Assembly (NCBI RefSeq): GCF_000005505.3
Contig: NC_016131.3
Span: 21,163,501 to 21,227,500, forward strand
Source: Brachypodium distachyon
Lineage: Eukaryota; Streptophyta; Magnoliopsida; Poales; Poaceae
DNA: 64,000 nucleotides
Direction: 5' to 3'
Shown: positions 48,753 through 60,420 of the stretch, piece after piece
Layout of the letters: every line of letters begins with the position of its first letter
How positions within the stretch are numbered: the first letter of the stretch is position 1
Position numbers and translations under genes: made by a program
The notes under the pieces: model-generated
What the model saw: only the letters and a program-made list of their open reading frames with translations
Database searches by the model: none
What the model was told of the DNA's origin: nothing

Positions 48753-51700
48753 ATGGATGATTTCTACATCACCATCCCGTATGGACTGATTGTTCTGGGA
48801 GGCGGCGTCGTCGGCTACGTTAGGCGGGGGAGTGTGGCCTCGCTGGCCGCCGGAGCCGGATTCGGCGGTGCGCTCCTCCTTGCGGGCGCGCTCAGCATCT
48901 GGGACTTCGCGCACGGCCACTCCAATTCCCTCTTCGCCACCGTCCTACAGACCGGTCCGTTACTGCTACTAGCCCTACTACTGCTCCTCTTCATGCTCCC
49001 CTTCATTAGTCAACTCCCTATCGACTATCGAGAATTGGAGAATTGAGATAGCGATGCCCTATGCTTGGTAGAACGGGAGAGTCGATGCTGTTGACCAGTA
49101 ATGCTGTAAGATTGTGATTATTGTTTCAACTTTATGCAGTGAAATCTGATACTGCGAGCAGGGAAGGGATGCATCCTGCATTTACATTGAAATCATGGCT
49201 AGATAGATGAAATTGTTTGAATGCAGTATCCTAGGACGTTTAGTAGTTTTGTGTTCTCAATTTAATTAGAGTATTTCGGTAGCAACTAGGGGTGGAATTC
49301 CAAAGGCTGCACCTGCACCTCCTGTAATCCACAAGAACAATCTAAAATTCTTAGATGAGCAAGAAATTTGTTTACATTGGTTGGAGCCAATTGACATGCA
49401 TCACCAATAGCGAAAAATATACAGAGATTTTTTAGTAGAGTATTTCTAGAAAGTGATTGGCTGCGCCATGCAGATCTTTTAAATTCCTAAAAAGATTTTA
49501 GTGCCTGCGGCAACACTGCAGATGCCCATTAAGAAAACTCAAATTTTAATAAACTTATTGTTAGGATTTTCTTTTGCGAATTTCTTTAGTATTTGCCTAC
49601 CTACCTTTTTTTAGTGCCAACTCTATTTAACATTCCAATTCGGCATTCTAGTTGGATCCTTTCCAGTGTGTGTATCCATGCAAGAGGGAAAAAGCCTAAT
49701 ATTATTGGCAACACTTATCTTGGGGATGCCATGGTTTCTGGGATTATTCCCTACTGGATGGACATGTTGTAGTTTTGATTGAAGATGTTTCAGTGTTTCA
49801 CCAGTGACTACTCTAAACTACTGTTTTCTTTTCTTAGCCATACTTAATCTTATATAAGATTTGTTGTTGAACAGTTTGTGCTGCAGCATTAACAATAGCT
49901 ATGGGAATAAGATACATGAAAACAAGAAAGGTAATGCCAGCTGGAATAGTTGCCACCATCAGGTTCGTCCAGACCTCCCTCTTTATCTCATGTGCATGCT
50001 TTTGTATAAGTAGCAATGTCTAGATTGTACAAATACAATTTATTGTGTTAGGTACTTAGGTGATTTACAACATCAAAGCGACACAATAAGATATTTTGGT
50101 TTCTTTGTGTGCAAACGTATATAACCTATTTGTAGTTTCTTTGACCCATAGTGTTGGTAGTTTTAGCATTCTCCACTTTTAGCTGATTGCAAGAAGTTTT
50201 TGGTTTTCTAGAAACTTCTACATCTTTTCCTCTATTTTGCCCCCCACCCCCTTAATTTTGCTTCTTCTTTTTTTTCCATTTCCAACACAGCAATTAAAGG
50301 CGAACTATCCAGTCCTAATCCTTCATATTCCATCCAACCGTCGTAACTCAACTCTGATTCCAACTAGCCAACACTATAATTCCTTGCATCCCAACTCTAG
50401 TTGTCCTAATCTGCTGCAAACACCATGGAGAAGCCAAACCACCTCAGCAACTTGGGTATGCACCTGAGGATGACTGGTCACTCTGGAGGATGATGCTGAA
50501 GCCTACCGCTACCGGAACAGTGGCTAGAACATCAATTTGGAGGATGGTGTTGGAGCCTCCCAAATGATCAACAGAAACACTTTGGCTGATGACTTTACAT
50601 GTCCAATTTAAATAGGAAAATGTACCATGACAATAATGACCTTCAACCCAATTCCAACGAATCGAGTGTCATTTTGAAGATGTTGAAGATAATGTTCTGT
50701 AACTTCTTTTAGCTTCTCTAAGTGCAAGTATTAGTGTCAAGTTCTACTTGTCACCTGTCAGTATTTAGTGTTTGTTTCTAAATTTGATGGCAGCAAACTT
50801 GGCAGTCAAAAAGTAAGTGTTGAATTGTTTTGCCTTGACCACAAAAATGGTGAGAATTTGCTGCCCTGCCAGTTGTACTTGATGAGGTTGACTTTTGTGC
50901 GAATTACCGACCTTCCTGGTAACATAGATATATCGTGTCTTCAGAGGTAATTTAAGTTTCCGCAGATATTTGTGCCTAAATTGTATATATGAGTTCATAA
51001 CCAGTTTATACGTCGAGTTGACAGAGAATTGTCTATTCTGATACAAAGCCCATTTAGAAGTGTCATGTGCATTGGATAGCTGAAAGCCTGAAACAACAAG
51101 ACCCCTTACACTAGATCCGAATCGACAGAAGCTCTTGATCTTTTGATCTTTTGGTCTACAAATAATGTTCCCCTTAGCAACTTGCATTTGTGGTTGACAC
51201 CTTGCTAATAAACCAAGACCAATAAAAAAATGAGTGTTTCCTGTACTCATTTTGGTATCTGGAAGGACAGCATAAACATAAGTAGGCTGGACAAAACTGA
51301 ATTAATGAGGAATAGCTTGCCACCAGATGACAAATTCCCCCCCTTTCAGTTACCAAGTCTATTCTCAAAGTAATTCCCGATTGATTTCCAGTCACAAGTT
51401 TTAGGCAGGCCAGGAGCATGCACTTCATGCTATTACATTCAAAGCTGCTCTTGAGATCTGGTCTATTCACTTGTGTCAAAACCTAGAAATTTATAATCAC
51501 TCATTTATCACGACCACCGTAATCAGATTCTATCAATCTATAACGACCATGAAAAATTAGTTTTATCAATAACCAAGTTCACAGTTTGTAGAAAAGTTCA
51601 ATTCTTATAGAATCTGATTACGGTGTATGTGATAAATAAGTGGTTATAAATTTCTGGGTTTTCGCATCCCTCCTGCCCCCTCCTTCAAAAAATTCAGTCC

Positions 51701-53157
51701 TCAAAATTTAAGATTGAACCTAGGAAAGGTGTGGATATTTCTCCCGTTGTTCATTCTCTTTTTCCCATGTCGCTTCTCGCTCCAGATGATATCCCCATTG
51801 CACTTTGCCATATCTAATTGTTCTATTGCGCAAATTCTTTTCTTCTGTGCCTAAGATCCGGTTTTGATGCTCTTTGCTGGTAGATCCTTTTCAAGAGTTA
51901 ATCAATGTTTGAAAACTCTTTCTCTTGGTGGTTTATGCTCTTGCGTACTTGGGAAAAATGAAATACATCGTGAACCCCTTTCAGTTTGCTGGCAATTCTA
52001 TTTTGTAGGCAACAGGTCCTCTTCTCTTCAGGACTCAATATGGTCCAATATATCGTGGACTTAGTTTTCCTTGTACCCAAAAGCGTTTGACACCTTTCAT
52101 TGGCGAGACCTTTAGGCACACAAGGTCTCCAGTTTGGTATTGTAGGTCTTGGTGTTCTTTGTCCGCATAACTCTTTTGTGGTCTTGCCTGCTTTGGGGGG
52201 CTTTTATGTTATGAATTCCACGTGGATCTCGTCCATTTCCATTTTGGAATTGGAAGAGGCTGCAACAACCTCAGTGGCTCTGTGGTCATTGGTGCTCTGC
52301 TTTGACCCTCTTACAAGTGTCACACTCATCACATACCGAGCAATTTGCTTGTTCATATTCCTCCACCAGAATGTGCCTTTCACATCAAGATACATTTTTG
52401 TGCTACCTGGGTGTATGGTGTGTACCGGGTAGTATGTGCCTCCGGTAGGATTATTTGTTTAATATCTTGGAGGTTGGGCACACATATTCTTGTTTTATAC
52501 CAAAGGGATCCTTCTTCTGCTATTCAGAATTGTGAAGGCTCGCCACCTTGTATTCTGAGATTTTCCTCACAGATAAATTCATCCTTGATTTGATTTGGTC
52601 CAGTAAATTGGATCTTAGTGTTAATGCGGCCAGGACGTGCTCCACTGGTTTATGTATGATTTCAACTCCCATACTTTCCAACTCGTGCATCGGGTGTTTT
52701 CCAAAGGGTGGGATTTCAATGTGGTTACATGAGGTTTTTCAGGTAAGGGCATCTGCAACCACATTAGCCTTCCTATGGTGGCAGTTTTTTTATTTTCTTG
52801 CGGGGATTTCCTATGGTGGCAATTAATTCCAAGTTCATAATCCTTGATAAGTTCTAACCACCATCTTTGACTCAAATTGAGCTCCTTTTGGGTGAAATAT
52901 ATTTGAGACTTTTATGGTCTGTGTTACATGCTACTACATTCAAAGGAGGCCATGAGTTCTGTTTTATTCAGTTGCTAGACATTTCTCTTTCTATCCAGCC
53001 TCTGGCCGTGCTAAATATATAAGATCTTGACACCTTTGACATCACTGTAACATGCTTTCTTTTCGAATTGTTTTGCAGTGCGCTTGTACTGATATTCTAC
53101 GTCTACAAGATATCAAACGGTGGTAATGAGGTCTACATCCCAGTAAGCGACGAGTGA
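48753..53157 (+). CDS. TMEM14 family protein, FAX5/6/7-like fatty-acid export, 122 aa
   Basis: Exons 48753-48954, 49875-49962 and 53079-53157 join in phase (1, then 2). The protein reads MDDFYITIPYGLIVLGGGVVG, then GAGFGGALLLAGALSIWDF, then TIAMGIRYMKTRKVMPAGI and SALVLIFYVYKISNGGN. These are the four short hydrophobic helices and the RYMKT.K.MPAG motif of the Tmemb_14 family. It has no plastid transit peptide, so it resembles the ER/secretory FAX5-7 group rather than plastid FAX1. Known role of the family: moving free fatty acids across membranes. The last intron (49963-53078) is very long for this family because of inserted retroelement debris. It converges on the P450 gene, 238 bp from stop to stop. 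Confidence 0.9.
50765..51460 (-). mobile_element. Decayed LINE fragment in FAX-like intron 2
   Basis: Minus-strand pieces such as WALYQNRQFSVNSTYKLVMN and LKLPLKTRYIYV, in shifted frames, match the region after the reverse transcriptase of plant LINEs (the zinc-binding segment). Many stops and frameshifts. It is unrelated in closeness to the intact LINE at 9251. Confidence 0.6.
51479..51662. mobile_element. Foldback MITE with about 55-bp inverted repeats
   Basis: AACCTAGAAATTTATAATCA at the left is matched by GTTATAAATTTCTGGGTTTT at the right, and CCGTAATCAGATTCTAT by ATAGAATCTGATTACGG inside; spacer about 75 bp. It separates the LINE fragment from the gypsy fragment. Confidence 0.7.
51700..52960 (-). 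mobile_element. Degenerate Ty3/gypsy pol fragment (RNase H, integrase, chromodomain-proximal part)
   Basis: On the minus strand, in shifted frames: SQRWWLELIKDYELGINCHH (end of RNase H), MYLDVKGTFWWRNMNKQIAR followed by EMDEIHVEFIT (integrase zinc region and core start), and SKLKGVHDVFHFS (before the chromodomain). Order and orientation are conserved, but it is shortened and riddled with stops. No LTRs seen. Confidence 0.75.
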
Positions 53158-53395
53158 GCCTGCTGAATCGAGCATCTCCAGTCCTCTGGTGTACATGCTG
53201 TATCTATGAAACAAATAATTGTGAGGCAAATCATCTCTTTGCTGCACATTTGATTCTTGTGAGAAAAAATAAATTATATTCTTATCTTGAAATATATATG
53301 GCTGGCAAGAAAACCATGACTTTTGTATACAAACCACTGCGATTGTCCGTTATATATGTATGCATATATTGCACTCCCTTTCATTCCGTGTTCAG

Positions 53396-55091
53396 CTACA
53401 CTGCTATTAATTGATCTTCTGAGGTTGCTGTGGATTTCGGCCGCGAACAAGGAGAGGTCCTTTGTTTTATTTCGATGGGCAGGCCATGCAGCGGCGACGG
53501 CATGGGGTCTCTCACAAAAGTGTTCTCCTTGCAGCAGAGCTTCCAACTGAACTGCCTCACCAGGTAATGCATGGTCACCAGCGTCTCGATCCTGGAAAAC
53601 TCTATCCCAGGGCATATCCTCGGGCCGCCCCCGAACGCCACGAAGGAGCATGGAGGCGCTGCCGTTGCAGACTGGTTCTCGAACCGGGACGGGTCGAACT
53701 TGGCTGGCTCGTGGAAGATGCTTGCGTCCATGTGCGTCACGTTTGCATTCCAGAACACCTGAACATGGTAAGAGTATGCATCAGTTTTTTAGGCAGAATG
53801 ATGATTGGGCTTGTGCAATGAGGCAAGATAGATTATTGACCTGCCATCCTTTTGGGATGTGGTAGCCCTCGAACTCGATGTCCTCGAGCGCTCTTCTGAA
53901 GTTGCCGAAGATCGGAGGAACGATGCGAAGTGTCTCCTGGGCAACTCGCCATGTGAATTTCATCTTCGTCAGGTCTTCCCAGGTCAGAGCCTCTCCATCA
54001 GCCTTGTTCTTCGCAATTTCTTCATGCTCTGAGCCACAAAACACACAACATGAGAATGGCAGGTTGGCAGTTCTTGCTGCCAATATTCTGGATACGATGA
54101 AATGATAAGATTCAATTATTTACTTGCCTTGGACCATGGCTGCGAGGGTGACCGGATCATTCGCAAGGTGTCGAATCATGAACGTGATGAGGATAGACGA
54201 CGTGTCGTGGCCAGCGATGAGGGCGACCATGGAGTTGTCGACGATCTCCTCATCGGTCAGCAGCGGCTTGCCATGGTCGTCCTTCAAGCTGAGCAGGCAG
54301 GTGATGAGATCGTTGTTCCCCGAGGCCTCCTTCTTGCCATGCTCCAGCAGCTTGGCCTTCTTCTCCCGCGTGATCCCTTCAAGCGCCCGGCGAGCCCTGC
54401 CGCTGGCCCTGAGGCTCCGGCTGAAGGCCGTGAACGGCAGGTTCACGGGGATGGCCCACATGCCCTCGATCATGCGCGAGAAGTCCCCAACCAAGGCCTC
54501 CCTTACGGCGCCCCTCTCGAGCCCGAAGAGCAGCGCAGAGATGATGTCGAACGTCAGCCGCTTCATCAACGGAAGCACCGTGACTGTGGTCCGGCCACCG
54601 GCCCAGTTCTCCTCGAGGTGGTGCCGCACCTCGCCGTCGATCCGGCCCACGTACATCTTGAGCATGTCCGGCCTGAGGAACTCCAGCAGCGCGCCCCGGA
54701 CGCGCCGGTGGTCGGCGCCGTGGAGGTCCAGGATGCTCTTCTCGCCCAGGATCCGCTGCACGGACCGGGGCTGCCGCGTCGTCAGCGCGCTGCTGAAGAA
54801 CGTGAACTTGTTGGCCGCCGGACCCGCCAGGAGCACCGTCGGCGTGCCGAACAGCGACAGCTTCGACACCGGCCCGTACCGGTCGATCCGGTCCCGGACC
54901 CAGCGGTCGCCGGAGCTGCTGCGCATGGCCCGGAGGAGGCCCAGGCTCTGGCCGATCACCGGCAGGCCGAGGGAGCCCGGGGGCAGGTTGGCCGGCCGTG
55001 CCTTCTTGTTCTTGGCTCTGGTCAGGAGGTGGATGGCTATGCATGATGCGGCCGTCACGACGAGCGCTAAGGCTATCGGCAAATAATCCAT
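53396..55091 (-). CDS. Cytochrome P450, CYP716/CYP728-like (CYP85 clan), 504 aa
   Basis: Exons 55091-54128, 54028-53841 and 53758-53396. Seen: N-terminal membrane anchor (LPIALALVVTAASCIAIHLL), Pro-rich hinge NLPPGSLGLPVIGQS, I-helix AGHDTS (293-298), ExxR ETLR (353-356), heme loop FGGGPRICPG with Cys433. Members oxidise triterpenoid or diterpenoid-type substrates at the ER; the substrate here is unknown. The start MDYLPIALAL is the family-like one; further upstream ATGs add unconserved sequence. The first intron has a GC donor (CAAG|GCAAGT) and an AG acceptor. Using it gives the conserved MVQEHEEIAKNK, whereas the nearby GT would break the frame. Complete, no lesion. Confidence 0.93.
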
Positions 55092-56889
55092 GATAGGAGC
55101 GTGAGTGTTGAGATCAGGGTGCTTAATTATACTATGGAAGCTGGAATTGCAAATCATGAGACTTTGCACTGGTATATATAGGAGAGCATTTAAGAATGCT
55201 GCAGCGGAGAATTCGAAGAAGAAAGAATCTTGCATCCTCAACGACGAACTTCCAAGCGCCGAGATGCCCCCTGACTAGAAGACAAAGGGTTTCATGTGGT
55301 TTTGGTTCTCTTGTTAGTTTACCCGTGAATCTCGTGAGACGACTGCACGTTCTATTTCTAAATAGTCTTATTTCCCGTCCATATTCCAGATGGATCACTG
55401 CCGGAAAACCTTATAACTGAACCTATTTTTTCTGTCACTGTCAGCTTGCATTATCATGTTTTTCTGTCACTGTCATGTTTTTGCCCGTAAATGGTCGTGG
55501 CACTAGCGCCGACAGGCACCAACGCAAGAACAGCAACTCGAAAACTTGTCTCCCTGCTATCGGGACATTTCACCTCGTAAACTCGGATCCTGATCGAAGA
55601 ATCGCAACCAAGGTATAGATCGCTCGTTGTCTTCTAGTAGAAGACTCACTCTCGTGTGTATTTTTCGACAAATCCGGTTCTTCTTGTGTGATTATTTTCT
55701 GGAATCTAGCATCTAGGGTCAGCACTCAGTACCAAAGTCCTTGGCGTCAAATATGTTCCGCATCTCAGGTAGCTAAGCTCCAGCATATAGCGCCAAGATC
55801 CGATAGGCTCAGCCCAACCAGCTACTTCAAGAATTGGAAAATTTGAAGGCAGCGGGCAATCTTGAGTGGCACCGAACTACAAAACCTCGCCACCAAGTGC
55901 AGTGGCGAAAACTGAAAATTGTGCCAAATGAGGCTAGATGTGCAATTAGTCACAGAAAAGGATCAAATTTGCCAAAATAGTCCATCTCATGCTATTAGTC
56001 CTACATGAATGCAGTGCAGATCCCCTGTTCTACGCAACGGTTGCAATAGTCATCCTACACTCTTTTGCGAACGCAGTAGTCATCCTACACTCGGTTGCCA
56101 GCTCGCTTTCCTTTTTATTAGGTGAACGACGAGTGCGGGCATTTGTTCTCGACAATCTTTTTCTTCTTAAATCGCCTATAACTTTATTCAAACTCATAAA
56201 CGTGCAGTGATTAGGATCTTAGTAAAAAAAATACAAAGTAATCCATATGACTAGAATTAATCTCTCGAAATATCTCTTCCATAGTATCAATTTTTGCAAC
56301 TGGAGCGGCAACATCACCACCTGTACCCTTGCACGATTTGTCTACCTTCAAACGTTTTAAAAAGCCCGTTGAATCGACTTTTTGAAAAGAGAGAATCCAT
56401 GAGCGTTGAACGTATTTGGGACGGGATAATTCCTTAAAGGTTTAGGTAGTCGAACCACATGATCGTCATCAGAACATCGGAGAATTACTCATACCAACAA
56501 AAGCAAAAGCAAAATCTCATCAAAATTCGTCTCAATGGATTTGTGAGGACACAATCCCCAAATCAGCAAGGATCAGAAACATCGAATCTGCGGTGAGTAA
56601 ACACTCTTGCCTCGTGGCCTTGTCCAGTAAGACACCGCAACATCAGAGGAAAAACTAAAGTACATTTATTCTCGACAGCATTGCACGCGCTATAGTGTTA
56701 CTGATGAAGACCACAAGACTTGTAATGCTAAAAACTTCTAGATACGTCTCGTAGCAGGAGGCGATCAGAATCTACAAACGCCGATGGCAAAGGTGCGCTC
56801 TACCTCAAAACCTTGATTTTTCTCTTTAGGTATCCGTCGCGGCGGCAGAACGATTTAGACTGGTATCAATGGCATTTGTTTTTAGTCTT
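55092..56889. other. Intergenic, P450 upstream region
   Basis: No gene recognised. Near 56855-56915 GACTGGTATCAATGGC and GATTCAATACACCCCCC recall primer-binding and LTR-border words of LTR retrotransposons, but no LTR pair is visible. Confidence 0.35.
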
Positions 56890-57841
56890 CTGATTCAATA
56901 CACCCCCCCTCTTTTTACCAAAAAAGACAAGGACGGTTCAGATCACTCCGTACCCCTTCATAAAAAAGGGTACGATGGGCATTAAACAATATTTCCTTCT
57001 CTCCTTTCTGCCTGGCTCCGAACAACACTCTGTGTTTTTTATTTTGCCGGAGATTGCACCATTGGATCGTCACCAAATTTCACGAGATAGTAGTACACAA
57101 ATTCCGCACAATCCTACCGAAATGATCGGCGAAACATTTCTTGAGTCAGCAGGAAACAGGCGAACAAATCGGATGTTCGTGCTGTCCTGCAAGGGCGCGA
57201 GAAATCCAAACAGCACTCGGTGATTTGAAGTTTTCCGGAGATTCCACTGTTGGATCGCAATGAAATTTCATATTGTAGCAGTAGACACAATTCCGCACAA
57301 TCTCACCAAAGGGATCAGCAAAACCTTTCTTGAGGCAGCGGGAACCATGCGAACAAGTTGGATGTTCGTGATGTCCCACACGGTCGTGAGAAATCCAAAC
57401 AATACTCGGTGTTTTGAAATTTTCCGGCGATTCCACCATTGAATCGTGATGACATTTTACATTGTGGTAATAGACAAAATTCCGCCCAATCCCACCGAAG
57501 GGATCGTCGAAACAATGCTTGAATCAGCAGGAAACCCGCGAACAATTCAGACACTCTTGCTCCGTACGGCTGCGAGAAATCGGAACAACACTCGGTATTT
57601 TGAAATTGGCCGGAGATTTCACCATTGGATTGTGATGAAATTTCACAACATCATGGTATACACAATTCCGCACAATCCCACCGCAGGGATCGCCGAAAAA
57701 ATTCCTGAGACGACAGATACCTTGCGAGAGAGAAAGGAGGCAGGAGGAAAAAAAAGGCGACAAAAGAACTAGAGGAAGAAGGAAAATCATGAAAAAACCA
57801 TCATAACCTTTAGAGTTTGGAGAGAGGATGTATTGAATCAG
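56890..57841. repeat. Inverted-repeat pair flanking the 188-bp array
   Basis: CTGATTCAATACA at 56890-56902 is matched in inverted orientation at 57829-57841, with weaker similarity for about 7 bases further in. The array lies between them. It may mark a single element of about 950 bp or may be chance. Confidence 0.4.
57017..57745. repeat. Tandem array of about four diverged 188-bp units
   Basis: The marker CCGGAGATT.CACCATTGGA starts at 57047, 57235, 57424 and 57610 (spacing 188, 189, 186). Each unit also carries CAATTCCGCACAATCCCACC, GGGATCG.CGAAA and GAAATCCAAACA.CACTCGGT. Units differ by roughly 15-25 percent by eye. Both strands are often open across unit borders because 189 is a multiple of three. 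No protein family recognised. Confidence 0.88.
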
Positions 57842-58191
57842 CCCTCTTGTTTTGTTTTTAAAGAGAATCAATGACCGGATTTCTACCGACCAATCGCATG
57901 GACGAACGAGGGCCTATCGGCCCATGCACAACTTTAATCTCCTACATAGTCGGCTCATTAGACCGCTAGGCTCTTCTGGATACAACAGAGGCTCATCGCA
58001 AAGGAAAAAGAACAGCGAGAAAGAGGTTGTTCCATACTTCCATTGCACGGCACGGACCACTGGACCAGAGACCAGACTATTCTTCTGTCTCCGTTAGCAT
58101 TGGAGCCTCCGTGCTCCCTGCTCACTGTGCTTTACAATTCCTGCAAACTTCCACAACGTGGTGATCGCTTTGTGCATTCCAAACTGGCCCA

Positions 58192-58720
58192 ATGGATACA
58201 TCCCTGAAAAGGATGAACAAACAAGCGCTGAAGCGCATGACCGTGACTGGACGGATCTTTGTCCATCTACCAGCTGGCCAGCATCGTATCCGGCCACTTT
58301 GGGTCCCGTTCGTAGTAATTTCCGAACGTCATCCGTTGACTCCATGCTGGACCGACGTCGTCGCAGATGGCGTCACACTTGAGGCGATAACACGGCAACT
58401 CGTTTTGGTTTGGTCGATGCTTTGGAAGCACGGCAATGCTATCGTCTTTGATGGAGCTAGTCCGGATGTGGCGCGTGTTTTCCGGTCAATTGTGGAGGAA
58501 TGTAGGCTTTAAAGGAGTGCCGGGCTCTTCAAGTGTCAAGAGGATCACAGTACAGTGGGTAATATGTGGAGTAGACATGAGTAATCTTCTTATAACAATG
58601 CTCTGCAGTATTCCTTCTTCTATATATGGTATATATGGTACATCCGCTCGATGTATTCTAGAAAACAAAGAAGAAACAAAAGTGCTCCTCGACTTATTTA
58701 GACATGACATACTGCTAATA
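58192..58720 (+). mobile_element. Probable LINE 3' fragment
   Basis: The plus-strand frame has VLVWSMLWKHGNAIVFDGAS and DVARVFRSIVEECRL, the pattern found after the zinc-binding segment of plant LINE ORF2 (WxLWKxRNxxVF). It stops at 58510 and degenerates after that. Not a host gene. Confidence 0.5.
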
Positions 58721-58739
58721 AAGCTGTAGTGCGGATGTG

Positions 58740-59315
58740 TGGTCGGTGGAGGTGAAAGCGCACGTACGTAGGTGGCCAGCTCATCGATCGGTCTCCAGTG
58801 CTACTCGCAGCCTCGCTTAACTGATTGGTAGGTGTATATATGTAGCACTAGGAGACGTGCCGCGGCTCTTAATTGCCACCGACGACCGATCTGAATCCTG
58901 TCCGGACCGAGCGCCGGTTTAATTTACTCTGCGCTAGACGGAAGGGATCCATTTTTTGGCTACAGTACATGTTTTTCCCACCCTTCTTTTTGGGTATTTC
59001 CGTAAGAAATGCTGTATGGTGGTGCATGAAGCATGGAATAAGCACGTTTTGATTACAGCCTATTTTGATTCAAGAAAGAGAAAAACGCCTGATAGACTGA
59101 TAGCGATACATGTTTGGGACACAGAAATTAACGCCTGATAATGATAGATGTTTATTCCATATATAGTTGGCTTACACGCTCGTGATCATGTCACGTACTC
59201 GACCGGTTCTGATGCCTGAAATAGGATGCCAACACGGCAACACCGACCAAACAAAGTGCATTTGCCTTGTCTGCTTCGTTCTCGTTCTAGATTCATGCCA
59301 CTTCTCTTTACGGCT
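58740..59315. other. Spacer downstream of the broken AAA copy
   Basis: GGTGTATATATGTAGCACTA near 58830 looks TATA-like, but nothing convincing is downstream on the plus strand. No gene seen. Confidence 0.3.
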
Positions 59316-60354
59316 TTACGGCGGCGTGTCGTTGCTGCCCTTGGGCATTTCCCTTGACTTGGCGTCGAAGCAGCAGTCAATATCTTCGATGACGACGATG
59401 GACTTGTTGGGCATGTCGATGAGCAGACTCTGCAGCGCCGAGTTGCCGTGCACCTTGGAGAGATCGAGGTCGTAGAGGTTGAAGCGTAGGTAGTTGGCCA
59501 TGGCGGCGACGAGGCTTGACTTGCCGGTGCCGGGCGGGCCGTAGAGCAGGTACCCGCGCTTCCACGCCTTGCCGATCCGCTGGTAGTATTCCTTCCGCTT
59601 CAGGAACCGGTCCACGTCGTCGATCACGGCCTGCTTCAGCGACAGGTCCATCGCGAGCGTGTCGAAGGTGGCCGGGTGCTGGTGGTTGACGCCGCCGTTC
59701 CAATGCCAGTCCGTGTTCATGAAGATCTTGAGCGCGCGGTCCCGACGCTGCAGCTGCTCCGCGGTGGACACGATGAAGGGCACGTACCCGTGGAGCGCCG
59801 TGTCCGTGTGCCGTGCGTCGAAGCTGAGCTCCAGCGACTCCGGCTCTGCTGCCTGCTGGCTCTTATTGCTCTCGTTGTACGTCCACACGAACACGACGCC
59901 GTCGAAGGTGTCGGTGGTCGAGCCTCCGTCCTCCATGGAAAGGCGCGTGCTCCAGCTGCTGCTGCCGCTCCCGTCGTCTTCCGCCGTGCTGCGGCAGCGC
60001 GCGAGGCGGACCCGGCGCGTGCTTCGCGGGTCGATCTTGGTGGCCAGGTATGCCAGCGCCGTGTCGAAGAGGTGGTTCTCGGCGCTGTACCCAGTACCCG
60101 ACCTGGTGGCGGATGATGACCGTGTTGGTCTCCTGCGCCTTGTCGCCGGAGGCGGCGGCGCCACCGAGGCGCGCGCGGAGGAACTCTGCTCCCCAGCGCA
60201 CCGCGGCGCGCAGCTCGTCGGGCGCGAGCTCCCGGGCCATGCCGCGCAACAGCATGGAGTACGCCGCTACCGTGGTGGCCGCCTTCTTGTACACGTCCAT
60301 CACCCTCTTTCCCTCCGGCGACGACGGGACGATGGCCAGTGGCAACTGATCCAT
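59316..60354 (-). pseudogene. Broken paralogue of the BCS1-like AAA-ATPase: frameshifted and 3'-truncated
   Basis: Starts MDQLPLAIVPS at 60354 and follows the intact gene at 45470-47056 through the N-domain, Walker [10 protein letters not shown] and Walker [13 protein letters not shown]. Two lesions. First, GTACCCAGTACCC at 60087-60099 shows a 7-nt tandem duplication that shifts the frame; the N-terminal frame then runs out, and the rest is in another frame. Second, similarity ends right after CCFDAKSRE and a stop follows at 59316, so the sensor and arginine-finger half is missing. The stretch [20 protein letters not shown] is identical to the intact gene. Same strand, 13 kb apart, with two unrelated genes between them. 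Confidence 0.9.
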
Positions 60355-60420
60355 GGCTACACAGACTTAGCTACTACGCACCGGAGTCCTGCACGCTACA
60401 CGCTACGCTCACGGCACTGA

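Noticed and set aside
54102..55086. Plus-strand frames of over 300 codons over P450 exon 1
   Set aside because: Shadows of the GC-rich P450 exon; sequences are low-complexity Arg/Pro-rich.
55092..55241. Upstream in-frame ATGs for the P450
   Set aside because: They add a non-conserved stretch before the typical membrane-anchor start MDYLPIALAL.
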